The notes: a model not told the origin generated them from the letters alone. A stretch of DNA of 12,879 nt from Acidimicrobiaceae bacterium (GCA_003157945.1 PMFY01000464.1:7620-20498), one strand, 5' to 3'; positions 7,086 to 12,879 are shown, counted from the first letter of the stretch. Program-made: numbers and translations.

Positions 7086-8846
7086 TCAGGCGGCCGAGCC
7101 CCGCACCAGCCGTCCCGACCGTGCACCCGTATCGGCGTCGTTGCGGCGGGTCACCTCGCCCGCGACCAGGGTGGCCAGATAGCCCTCGGCCGGCTGGAGG
7201 ATGCGGCTCACGCCGGTCGGCAGGTCGTGGCGCAGCACGGGCGGGAGGATGCGCAGGTTCTCGAGGTCGATCACGTTGAGATCGGCGCGCTTGCCCTCGG
7301 CCACCGTGCCGCGGTCGTCGAACCCGTAGAGCTCGGCGTTGGCGCCGGACAGCTTGTGGACCAGCAGTTCGACCGGGAGCTTCTCCCCTGCGGTCCGGTC
7401 CCGCGCCCAGTGGGTGAGGTGGAACGTCGACGCCGAGCAGTCCGAGATCAGGTTCACGTGGGCCCCGGCGTCGCCGAGCCCGGTCACGGTGAAGGGGTCG
7501 AGCAGCATGTCGCGGCAGACGTCGAGGGTCCCGTTCACGAAGTTGGAGCCGAGGAGCGCGTAGAAGGCGTGACCGTCGTCCTCCAGCAGCAGGTCGTACA
7601 TGTACTCGACCGGATCGATCCCCCGGGCCAAGGCCGTCGCCCACACCGAGTCGTCGAAGGTGGGCTCGTAGTCGACCGGGTCACGCAGGGGGAACGTCAC
7701 CGGGAGCGCCGGCAGGAACAGCTCGACGACCAGCTCGCTGAAGTCGGCGGCGTCGCCGGCCGTCGTCTGCTCGGCGAGGATGGCCCGCTTCACCTCGGGG
7801 CGCCGCAGGTGCGCCACCCGCTCGGCCAGCGGGAGGTGGGCCACGGCGCGGTAGCCGGGCCGGCCCATGAAGAGGTGGTAGGTGTCGAGGCTCGTCATGA
7901 TGGTGACCGACCGCGGGATCACCTGGGGTCGCAGCTGGGCGCCGGCCCGGTTGGCCTCGGCGGCGGCGTCGAGCACCAGCCGCCAGTGGTCGGGGTCCTC
8001 GAACAGCTGCGCCACCGTGAAGGTGACCGGCCGGCCACTGGCCCGGGCCGCGGCCACCAGCAGCGGGATCTCGTCGAGCGGCTTGGCCCGCTCGCCGCCC
8101 AGGCGGTCGAGAGAGCCGATGGTGCCGGCCACGATGGCCTCGAACACGCCGTGGCCGGACGACCCGAGGGCCCGGGCGAAGGCGAGGACCTCGTCCTCCG
8201 GCGCGTAGGTGCCGGGCACGGGTCGGCCGGAGCGCGCCTTGTGGCCGATGGTGCGCGAGGTGGTGAACCCCACCGCACCCACGGCCATGGCCTCGCCGAC
8301 GATGGCGGCCATGGCGGCGATGTCGTCGGCCGTCGCGTCCTCGTTGGCCGCACCCCGCTCCCCCATCACATAGAACCGCACCGCGCCGTGGGCGATCTGG
8401 GCGGCGATGTCGACCGCGTACCGTCCGCCGTCGAGCAGGTCGAGGTACTCGCCGAAGGTCTCCCACTTGCCCCAGGGCATGCCGACGCTGAGGGCGGACC
8501 CCGGGATGTCCTCGACGCCCTCCATGAGGTCGATGAGGGCGTCGTGATCGGACGGGCGCACCGGGGCGAACCCGACACCGCAGTTCCCCATGACCAGCGT
8601 GGTCACGCCGTTGGAGGCCGAGGGCTCGAGTGCGTCGTCCCAGGTGACCTGCCCGTCGTAGTGGGTGTGGACGTCGACCCAACCGGGGGTGACCAGGGCG
8701 CCGTCGGCGTCGATCGTCCGGCCGGCCGGCCCGGTGACGTCGCCGAGCTCGACGATCCTGCCGTCGCGGACGCCGACGTCGGCCGTGTACCCCGGCGCTC
8801 CGGTGCCGTCCACCACCGTGCCGCCCTTGATGACCACGTCGAGCAT
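7086..8846 (-). CDS. N-acyl-D-amino-acid deacylase-type amidohydrolase
   Basis: A 586-residue cytoplasmic metal-dependent hydrolase. Residues 1-52 form the first half of the composite beta-sandwich (DVVIKGGTVVDGTGAPGYTADVGV). The TIM-barrel follows, with the metal motif His60-Thr-His62 in GWVDVHTHYDGQ and NCGVGFAP, where Cys89 corresponds to the metal-bridging cysteine of D-aminoacylases. Asp459 in TGLGDAGAHVN is the likely catalytic aspartate. The sandwich is closed by DRGTVAEGKRADLNVIDLENL near 511-531. The HxR element expected after strand 4 in classical D-aminoacylases is not seen; the matching region reads GHGVFEAIVAGT, so substrate and metal content may differ. The ATG at 8846 has GGAGGAG about 6 nt upstream. 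A -10-like TACCGT on the minus strand at 8905-8900 could be its promoter. Deacylase class is confident; exact substrate is not. Confidence 0.85.
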   Translation of the reverse strand: MLDVVIKGGTVVDGTGAPGYTADVGVRDGRIVELGDVTGPAGRTIDADGALVTPGWVDVHTHYDGQVTWDDALEPSASNGVTTLVMGNCGVGFAPVRPSDHDALIDLMEGVEDIPGSALSVGMPWGKWETFGEYLDLLDGGRYAVDIAAQIAHGAVRFYVMGERGAANEDATADDIAAMAAIVGEAMAVGAVGFTTSRTIGHKARSGRPVPGTYAPEDEVLAFARALGSSGHGVFEAIVAGTIGSLDRLGGERAKPLDEIPLLVAAARASGRPVTFTVAQLFEDPDHWRLVLDAAAEANRAGAQLRPQVIPRSVTIMTSLDTYHLFMGRPGYRAVAHLPLAERVAHLRRPEVKRAILAEQTTAGDAADFSELVVELFLPALPVTFPLRDPVDYEPTFDDSVWATALARGIDPVEYMYDLLLEDDGHAFYALLGSNFVNGTLDVCRDMLLDPFTVTGLGDAGAHVNLISDCSASTFHLTHWARDRTAGEKLPVELLVHKLSGANAELYGFDDRGTVAEGKRADLNVIDLENLRILPPVLRHDLPTGVSRILQPAEGYLATLVAGEVTRRNDADTGARSGRLVRGSAA

Positions 8847-8986
8847 GCCGTGCTCCTCCGCTTTCCCCCCCGGGGTCCGGACCTCCGTCCGTGCCCTCCA
8901 CGGTAGACCCGGGCGCCGGGCGGCGCGCCACCGGTCCCGGGTCGGCCCACCGGGTCGGGCCCGGCCCGCCGGGCGTAGGGTGGCAC
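8847..8986. promoter_or_regulatory. Divergent control region, amidohydrolase / UbiA
   Basis: A 140-bp, extremely GC-rich gap between two divergent starts. It contains -10-like hexamers for both directions: TACCGT on the minus strand (8905-8900) and TAGGGT on the plus strand (8976-8981). No convincing -35 or long palindrome was found; the many CCGGG/CCCGG runs are probably compositional. Confidence 0.3.
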
Positions 8987-9850
8987 GTGACCCCGGAGCG
9001 CCCCACCCCGGTGACCGGCCCGCGCCGACCGCTGCTCGGCCTGGTCCGGGCCTGCCACTTCCAGCCCACCGTGGCGGTGGTCGCCGTCACCACGGCCCTG
9101 GCCGCCCTGGCCGGACGGGGTGCCACCGGGTGTGTGGCCGTCGCCGTCGCCGTGCTGGCCGGCCAGCTGTCGACGGGCTGGAGCAACGACTGGTTCGACG
9201 CCGCCCGGGACACGGCCGTCGGCCGGACCGACAAGCCCATCGTGGCCGGCACGGTCGCGGTGTCCACCGTGCGCACCGCGGCCCTGGTCGCCGCCGCGGC
9301 CTGCGTGCCCCTGTCGCTGCTCTCCGGGTGGCGTGCCGCCGTGGTCCACCTGGTCGCGGTCGGCTCCGCCTGGGCCTACAACGCCGGCCTCAAGTCGACG
9401 GTGTTCAGCCCGGTGCCCTACGCGGTGTCGTTCGGCCTGCTGCCCGCCTTCGTGACGCTCGGACTGCCGACGCACCCCTGGCCCCGCCCCGCGGTGATGG
9501 CGGCCACCGCCCTGCTGGGTGTCGGCGCCCATTTCGTCAACACCCTGGCCGACCGCGACGACGACGCCCGGTCGGGGGTGGTCGGACTGCCCCAGCGGAT
9601 GAGCGAGCGCGCCGACCTGCTGGTCGGAGTGGTGCTGCTGGTGGCCTGCGCGCTCACGATCTGGGCCCTCGGCGGCGGCGCGGCGGCCGGGCGGGCGGTG
9701 GCCCTGCTCGCCACCCTCGGCGCCGCGGCCATGGTGGTCGTGACGACGCTGCGACAGCGGCCCCGGGCGGCGTGGTCGTGGACGCTGGTCACCGTCATCG
9801 GGTGCGTCGTGCTGTTCGCCGTGGCCCGCCCCACGCTGGTCGGCACCTGA
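8987..9850 (+). CDS. UbiA-family prenyltransferase
   Basis: A 287-residue integral membrane protein with about eight or nine hydrophobic helices. It carries both Asp-rich motifs of UbiA enzymes, which use Mg2+ to transfer a prenyl chain from a diphosphate to an aromatic or other acceptor. The first is Asn67-Asp68-x-x-Asp71-x-x-x-Asp75 (NDWFDAARD). The second is Asp189-x-Asp191-Asp192-Asp193 (DRDDDARSG). DKPIVAG just after motif 1 is also typical. The acceptor is not readable: menaquinone (MenA-like), heme O or a lipid-type product are all possible, and there are no pathway neighbours. GTG at 8987 is preceded by TAGGGTGGCAC, which can be read as a weak Shine-Dalgarno (AGGG) or as a leaderless -10 (TAGGGT). 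An upstream ATG at 8891 would add 32 unlikely Gly/Pro/Arg-rich residues. A strong palindrome follows the stop. Confidence 0.88.
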   Translation: MTPERPTPVTGPRRPLLGLVRACHFQPTVAVVAVTTALAALAGRGATGCVAVAVAVLAGQLSTGWSNDWFDAARDTAVGRTDKPIVAGTVAVSTVRTAALVAAAACVPLSLLSGWRAAVVHLVAVGSAWAYNAGLKSTVFSPVPYAVSFGLLPAFVTLGLPTHPWPRPAVMAATALLGVGAHFVNTLADRDDDARSGVVGLPQRMSERADLLVGVVLLVACALTIWALGGGAAAGRAVALLATLGAAAMVVVTTLRQRPRAAWSWTLVTVIGCVVLFAVARPTLVGT

Positions 9851-9855
9851 CGGAC

Positions 9856-9871
9856 CCCCCGGATCCGGGGG
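9856..9871 (+). terminator. Palindromic terminator after UbiA
   Basis: CCCCCGGATCCGGGGG is a perfect 16-bp inverted repeat starting 5 nt after the UbiA stop codon. It can fold as a 6-bp GC stem with a GATC loop. The T-run of a classical intrinsic terminator is missing, which is common in GC-rich actinobacteria. Confidence 0.45.
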
Positions 9872-9885
9872 CCAGCGGCCCCGTA

Positions 9886-9926
9886 GGCAACCACCGATTG
9901 CCAAGCGGCCCGATTACCTGCATACT
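9886..9926 (+). promoter_or_regulatory. Promoter with operator-like repeat, antisense to tetR
   Basis: TTGCCA (9898-9903) and CATACT (9921-9926) are separated by 17 nt, matching 5/6 and 4/6 of the sigma-70 consensus. They lie in a small AT-richer patch. An inverted repeat GGCAA-N7-TTGCC (9886-9902) overlaps the -35, as a repressor site would. Transcription would start near 9933 and run into the 3' end of the oppositely oriented tetR gene. Confidence 0.42.
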
Positions 9927-9938
9927 GACAACACGGGT

Positions 9939-9962
9939 GGCGGATCCGACGGCGGATCTGCC
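9939..9962. repeat. Tandem 12-bp near-repeat
   Basis: GGCGGATCCGAC is followed directly by GGCGGATCTGCC, 10 of 12 bases identical. It lies just downstream of the putative promoter. It may be chance or part of a short untranslated RNA. Confidence 0.3.
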
Positions 9963-9969
9963 GAGGGAT

Positions 9970-9993
9970 CCCGGGTAGCGGCGGCTACTCGGG
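9970..9993. terminator. Hairpin overlapping the tetR stop codon
   Basis: CCCGGGTAGC (9970-9979) and GCTACTCGGG (9984-9993) form a 10-bp stem with a GGCG loop. On the plus strand the only imperfect position is a G-U wobble, and GTTT follows; on the minus strand it is a C-A mismatch. It includes the TAG of the tetR gene. It could end transcripts from either side, better on the plus strand. Confidence 0.4.
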
Positions 9994-10770
9994 GTTTCCG
10001 GCGGACACACCCGGTCCCGGTGGCGGGTCGGCGTCCTCCTCGAGCTCGGCGAACTGCCACAGCAGCGCCTCGATGCCCATGGAGAAGAGCGTCCATTCCA
10101 CCTTCTCCCCCTCGCGCCCGGTCGGGCGCAGGATGTTCCGGCTCATGGTCGGGTCCAGACGGTCCCAGATGGCGAAGCCCTCGGCCAGGGAGATGGCCAG
10201 CATCGAGAGCTGGCGGATGGTGAGGCCGGGGCGCATGCGCACGCCCAGCACCTCGAAGGCCCGCCCGAGCGCGAAGTCCCACCGGACGCAGTAGACCTCG
10301 TAGGCGCGGTGCAGGCTCTCGGCGGCCGGCGTCCCCTCGTCGGACGGCAGCCTCGACACCCCGAGGCCGCGCAGGCCGATGGCCAGGTTCATCGTCCTGG
10401 ACCGGGCCATGGTCTCGACGTGGGCGGCGCACACCACCCGGATCATCTCGGCGGCGGCGGCCCGCCGGCCGTCCACACTGTCGAGGTCGGCGGTGGCCAG
10501 GACCTCACCGGCCGCCAGGATGGCCAGCTCGACACCGGCCTGGTCGATGGCCTCGAGGGCGGCGGCCAGCACGTCGGCCTGGAAGTCGGCCATGTCCACC
10601 CAGATACGGCCGATGACCGAGGCGTTGGTGACCCGCACCCCCCGCTGCTCCGACGCACGGTCGAAGACACGCTTGAACGTCAGTCGCTCGGTGCCGCGGG
10701 CCAGCCCCTCGTCGATCAGCAGGTCGAGACCCACCTCGATCAGCAGCTCCCGGAGCTCGTCGCGTCGCAT
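9985..10770 (-). CDS. TetR-like transcriptional regulator (divergent from GNAT gene)
   Basis: A 261-residue helical regulator, somewhat longer than the usual 190-220 of TetR proteins. Residues 1-25 (MRRDELRELLIEVGLDLLIDEGL) form helix 1. The helix-turn-helix follows at about 31-63, with LTFKRVFDRASEQRG and TNASVIGRIWVDMADFQADVL as recognition region and following helix. The rest is a helical effector domain of unknown ligand. I chose the ATG at 10770 rather than 10797. The nine extra codons would include TAT-ATT, rare codon forms in this GC-rich DNA, and those bases make a good -10 hexamer exactly 6 nt before 10770, implying a leaderless mRNA. Neither start has a Shine-Dalgarno. The divergent GNAT gene is the most likely regulated neighbour. 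Its stop codon lies inside a hairpin. Confidence 0.78.
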   Translation of the reverse strand: MRRDELRELLIEVGLDLLIDEGLARGTERLTFKRVFDRASEQRGVRVTNASVIGRIWVDMADFQADVLAAALEAIDQAGVELAILAAGEVLATADLDSVDGRRAAAAEMIRVVCAAHVETMARSRTMNLAIGLRGLGVSRLPSDEGTPAAESLHRAYEVYCVRWDFALGRAFEVLGVRMRPGLTIRQLSMLAISLAEGFAIWDRLDPTMSRNILRPTGREGEKVEWTLFSMGIEALLWQFAELEEDADPPPGPGVSAGNPE

Positions 10771-10776
10771 CGGGGG

Positions 10777-10782
10777 AATATA
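10777..10782 (-). promoter_or_regulatory. -10 element for leaderless tetR mRNA
   Basis: TATATT on the minus strand, 5/6 to the TATAAT consensus, stands out in this GC-rich region. It is separated by six bases (CCCCCG) from the ATG at 10770. No clear -35 is seen at the usual distance. Confidence 0.45.
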
Positions 10783-10809
10783 CGTGCTGGTCGCCATGGG
10801 CGGAAAGGG

Positions 10810-10821
10810 GGTGGATCCACC
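10810..10821. promoter_or_regulatory. 12-bp palindrome upstream of tetR
   Basis: GGTGGATCCACC is a perfect inverted repeat, centred about 45 bp upstream of the presumed tetR transcription start and between the two divergent genes. Plausible regulator binding site. Confidence 0.35.
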
Positions 10822-10861
10822 TGGGCGCGACCGCGACCTGCCACCCCTCCCCCATGCCGGC

Positions 10862-10880
10862 TTGACAGACTGTCGTACAG
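10862..10880. promoter_or_regulatory. Overlapping TetR-type operators in the tetR/GNAT gap
   Basis: GACAG-A-CTGTC (10864-10874) is a perfect inverted repeat and overlaps a second one, CTGT-CGT-ACAG (10870-10880). A -35-like TTGACA (10862-10867) pointing to the GNAT gene overlaps the first. This is the pattern expected of a TetR operator controlling a divergent gene, although no good -10 was found at the right distance. Confidence 0.5.
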
Positions 10881-10916
10881 ATCGGCCGGGTGATCCATCC
10901 CGCGCGGGAAGGGACG

Positions 10917-11696
10917 ATGGAGAAGTCAACGCAGCCGTTGTCGATGACGTTCGACGAACTCGCACGGGCCCGCACCTGCTTCGGCCTCGGCACCGCCCCC
11001 TGGTCGGAGCGGGGTGAGCTACGGGTCGCGGACGACTGGTGGCTGGCGTTCAGCCTCACCGGTCACGTCGACTACAACCTGGTGCTCCTGCACGGTCCGG
11101 GCGCCACCGCGGCGGCGCCCGAGGTGCTCGACGACGTCGACTCGACGGGGGTGCCGGCCATGGTGATGCTGGCCGGCGAGGGGCTGGCGGCCGCCGACGT
11201 GCTGGGCGATGCCGGCTGGGTGTGTACCGGCGCGTTGCCGTTCATGGCCAAGTCCCACGGACCGAAGTGCGACGACCCCGGGGTCCGCCTCCTCGGGGCA
11301 GACGACCTGGAGGGGGCGCGGTGCCTGGCGGCGGCGGCCTTCGGCGTCCCCGAGGAGGTGGGCGCCATCGTCTACGACGATGCGGCACTCACCCGACCCG
11401 ACACACGGATCTACGGGCTGTTCGAGGAAGGGGAGCTGCGCTGCTGCTCGTTGACGATGTGGGTCGAGGGCGAGTTCAGCGTCGGGTGGGCCCTGTCGAC
11501 GGCGCCCGAGCACCAGCGGTCGGGCTACGGCAGGCGGCTGATACGGGCGTCCAACCACCACCGGATCACCAGCGGTGGTCCGACCCGCGCCCTCCTGACG
11601 GCGACGCGGGCCGGTGAGCGGCTCTACCGGGCCGAAGGGTACACCACCGTCGAGCACTGGCAGACGTGGTCACGTCCGCGGTGGGTGCTGCGGTAG
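10917..11696 (+). CDS. GNAT-family N-acetyltransferase
   Basis: A 259-residue cytoplasmic protein with a GNAT domain in its C-terminal half. Residues 122-215 contain the core strands and the acetyl-CoA pyrophosphate-binding motif A, EHQRSGYGRRLI (199-209, with Gln200-Arg201-x-Gly-x-Gly205). A later segment RAGERLYRAEGYTTVEHW (231-248) is the usual motif B region. The N-terminal 110 residues look like a second, degenerate GNAT-like half, as in two-domain acetyltransferases. The acceptor substrate is unknown. ATG at 10917 has GGGAAGGG at 10906-10913 just upstream; a frame-matched GTG at 10890 has none. It is divergent from the TetR-like gene, with palindromes between them, so control by that regulator is the simplest model. 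Confidence 0.82.
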   Translation: MEKSTQPLSMTFDELARARTCFGLGTAPWSERGELRVADDWWLAFSLTGHVDYNLVLLHGPGATAAAPEVLDDVDSTGVPAMVMLAGEGLAAADVLGDAGWVCTGALPFMAKSHGPKCDDPGVRLLGADDLEGARCLAAAAFGVPEEVGAIVYDDAALTRPDTRIYGLFEEGELRCCSLTMWVEGEFSVGWALSTAPEHQRSGYGRRLIRASNHHRITSGGPTRALLTATRAGERLYRAEGYTTVEHWQTWSRPRWVLR

Positions 11697-11731
11697 CCGG
11701 GCCCGGCCGGCACGTCGGGGGCGGACCGCCG

Positions 11732-11769
11732 GCCTCCGCACCCACGCAGCCACGCCTCCGCACCCACGC
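11732..11769 (+). repeat. Two 16-bp direct repeats, 22-bp period
   Basis: GCCTCCGCACCCACGC occurs identically at 11732-11747 and 11754-11769. The 22-bp period is about two turns of the helix, so two proteins bound here would sit on the same face. The pair lies in the 170-bp gap upstream of the neocarzinostatin-like gene. Confidence 0.5.
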
Positions 11770-11831
11770 CTGTAACGCTCGGGCGGCCACACCGTTGTAC
11801 CAAGTGGACCGGCGGCCCTCGGTCGTCGGCT

Positions 11832-11847
11832 CGCCCCTCGAGGGGCG
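11832..11847 (+). promoter_or_regulatory. 16-bp palindrome in leader of secreted-protein gene
   Basis: CGCCCCTCGAGGGGCG is a perfect inverted repeat that ends 9 nt before the Shine-Dalgarno of the next gene. It could fold as a 6-bp stem with a TCGA loop, with further pairing of CTCG to CGAG across a two-base bulge. It may be an operator, a leader hairpin or a terminator of the GNAT transcript. Confidence 0.4.
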
Positions 11848-11866
11848 CGAGCGAATGGAGGAGCCC

Positions 11867-12316
11867 ATGCGCATCACGAAGACCCGTGCCGCGGTACTGT
11901 CCCTGGCGGCCTCAGCGGCGGTCCTGGCCCCGGCGGCCCTGCTGGTGACACCGGCGGGGGCCGTCAGCTCGGTCCCACCGACCATCGCCGCCCATCCGGA
12001 CAACGTGATGGTCAACACCACGACCAGACTCGTCGGCCGAGGGTTCGCGAAGCACACCACGCTCCACATCGAGGAGTGCGCGTCGACCACGTGGGTGGTG
12101 CCGGCCAGCCCCTGCGACACCGGCAACGCCATCACCGTGACGACCAACCGTATGGGGAAGTTCACGGCGACGTTCACGGTCCAGGCGTGCCCGACGTCGA
12201 CGACGCCGGGCACCGGGGGACTGTCCGCCCGCTGCTACATCGGCGTCCCGTCGCCGTCCGGCATCGACACCGTGTCGTTGCAGCCGTACACCCCGATCGT
12301 GGTCACGTACCCCTAG
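11867..12316 (+). CDS. Secreted neocarzinostatin-fold protein
   Basis: A 149-residue exported protein. The signal peptide spans residues 1-32 (Arg/Lys start, Ala/Leu core, cut after PAGA). The mature 117 residues follow the plan of the neocarzinostatin family, a seven-strand immunoglobulin-like barrel. They begin PPTIAAHPDNVMVNTTTRLVGRGF, followed by IEECASTTW, VTTNRMGKFTATFTV and ARCYIGV. Four cysteines (71, 83, 108, 123) match the two-disulfide pattern of that family. In Streptomyces, chromoproteins of this fold hold a toxic enediyne; no biosynthetic gene is visible here, and many environmental actinobacteria have such domains of unknown role. ATG at 11867 has GGAGGAG at 11857-11863; an ATG at 11855 would overlap that site. 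No membrane anchor. The family call is from pattern memory and moderately sure. Confidence 0.7.
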   Translation: MRITKTRAAVLSLAASAAVLAPAALLVTPAGAVSSVPPTIAAHPDNVMVNTTTRLVGRGFAKHTTLHIEECASTTWVVPASPCDTGNAITVTTNRMGKFTATFTVQACPTSTTPGTGGLSARCYIGVPSPSGIDTVSLQPYTPIVVTYP

Positions 12317-12345
12317 GGCCGGCCCGCTCCCTCACGGCCGGTCCC
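12316..12345. terminator. Possible hairpin between convergent genes
   Basis: GGGCCGG (12316-12322) can pair with CCGGTCCC (12338-12345) with one bulged T. It fills most of the 36-bp gap between the neocarzinostatin-like gene and the acyl-CoA dehydrogenase gene. Weak, without a T-run. Confidence 0.22.
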
Positions 12346-12352
12346 GTCGGCC

Positions 12353-12879
12353 TCAGCGCCGCTTGGCGAGGTAGGCCCGGTAGCCCTCGGCCAGGGCCAG
12401 GAGTTCGGGGTCCTCGTCGAACCGGGGCTGGAACCTCGCCCACGCCGCCTCGCGTTTGGCCGGGAGGTACTCCGTCGGCCAGTAGCCCTCGTGCGGGCGG
12501 TAGCCCTTCAGGACGTTGCGCGCCACGGTGGCCTTGTGGACCTCGTCGACACCGTCGGCGATGCCCATGGTGGGCGCGGCGGCATACATGGCCTGGAGGG
12601 GCGTCAGGTCGGTCGTGCCCAGCGAGCCCATGATGTGCAAGGCGTTGAACGACACGTCGCGCAGCACCCTGGCCATCGTGAACTTGACGGTGGCGATGTC
12701 GGTCCGGCACTCCTGGGTGCTCGTGTTGTCGATCTTCCAGGCGGTCTCGAGCACGAGCAGGCGGAGCATCCGGATCTGCGCGTAGGAATCGGCGATCTTC
12801 TCCTGGACCATCTGGTGCTCGCCGATCACCTTGCCGTGGGACTCGCGGCTGAGTGCCCGCTCGCACATCATGTCGAAGG
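12353..12879 (-). CDS. Acyl-CoA dehydrogenase, C-terminal part (5' end outside window)
   Basis: The frame is open to the right edge, so only about 175 C-terminal residues are visible. They match the all-helical C-terminal domain of flavin acyl-CoA dehydrogenases, which introduce a double bond into acyl-CoA. Visible are CERALSRESHGKVIGEHQMVQEKIADS, a helix IRMLRLLVLETAWKID, KFTMARVLRDVSFNALHIMGSLG (flavin-contacting region) and GIADGVDEVHKATVARNVLKGY, in which DGVDEVH replaces the usual G-x-(S/T)EI/VH-type end motif. The pattern is close to the ACAD10/11-like and bacterial FadE-type enzymes. A charged tail (YLPAKREAAWARFQPRFDEDPEL) ends the protein. The ATG at 12871 is internal. Substrate chain length cannot be told. 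Confidence 0.88.
   Translation of the reverse strand, partial: FDMMCERALSRESHGKVIGEHQMVQEKIADSYAQIRMLRLLVLETAWKIDNTSTQECRTDIATVKFTMARVLRDVSFNALHIMGSLGTTDLTPLQAMYAAAPTMGIADGVDEVHKATVARNVLKGYRPHEGYWPTEYLPAKREAAWARFQPRFDEDPELLALAEGYRAYLAKRR

Noticed and set aside
7227..8906. 559-residue plus-strand frame opposite the amidohydrolase
   Set aside because: Gly/Val/His/Arg-rich antisense shadow without domains; the opposite strand encodes a well-supported enzyme.
8910..8975. Dense CCGGG/CCCGG runs as possible operators or hairpins
   Set aside because: Many overlapping alternatives of equal strength, expected from base composition alone.
8603..9904. 433-residue minus-strand frame opposite UbiA
   Set aside because: Gly/Arg/His-rich, crosses the divergent promoter region, no motif; a shadow of the UbiA gene.
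9937..9972. Cluster of GGATCC/GGCGGATC words as a possible CRISPR or iteron array
   Set aside because: Only two imperfect 12-bp units with no spacers; too few for an array or origin.
11697..11866. A hidden small gene in the gap before the neocarzinostatin-like gene
   Set aside because: No start codon with a ribosome binding site and a sensible frame was found; the gap holds repeats and a palindrome instead.

Overview
This is a gene-dense, very GC-rich stretch (most third codon positions are G or C, with GTG as well as ATG starts). It looks like chromosomal DNA of a free-living actinobacterium. The gene set (SbcC, several TetR/GNAT/acyl-CoA dehydrogenase genes, a DUF2505-like protein, a neocarzinostatin-like secreted protein) fits Acidimicrobiia or a related actinobacterial lineage. 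That placement is inference; no rRNA or other marker is present.

Layout, left to right. The 3' part of sbcC (DNA repair ATPase, +) is followed 8 bp later by a secreted HNH-like nuclease lipoprotein (+), then a TetR regulator (+). Three genes then run on the minus strand: a secreted eight-cysteine protein of unknown function, a DUF2505/SRPBCC-like protein, and a 55-residue zinc-ribbon protein recognised by reading the sequence directly. Divergent from the secreted protein is an epoxide hydrolase of the microsomal type (+). It converges tail to tail, 3 bp apart, with an N-acyl-D-amino-acid deacylase-type amidohydrolase (-). Divergent from that is a UbiA prenyltransferase (+), which converges on a second TetR-like regulator (-). 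The regulator is divergent from a GNAT acetyltransferase (+), followed by a neocarzinostatin-fold secreted protein (+). The window closes with the C-terminal part of an acyl-CoA dehydrogenase (-) that runs off the right edge.

How the genes relate. There is no single obvious pathway. sbcC and the HNH-like lipoprotein are close enough to share a transcript. The secreted protein, DUF2505-like and zinc-ribbon genes may form a loose minus-strand unit. The second TetR and the GNAT gene share a divergent control region with clear palindromes. The epoxide hydrolase, amidohydrolase and acyl-CoA dehydrogenase suggest a broad catabolic lifestyle.

Start sites fall into two groups. Several genes have strong Shine-Dalgarno sequences. 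At least two (epoxide hydrolase, second TetR) instead have a TANNNT hexamer exactly 6 nt before the ATG, the pattern of leaderless transcripts. I saw no tRNA, rRNA, CRISPR array, insertion sequence or prophage. I did not find a convincing new multi-gene system. The items most worth following up are an orphan-looking promoter plus hairpin pointing into the second tetR, the HNH-like lipoprotein beside sbcC, the neocarzinostatin-fold protein without any visible enediyne genes, and the two small or uncharacterised proteins on the minus strand.
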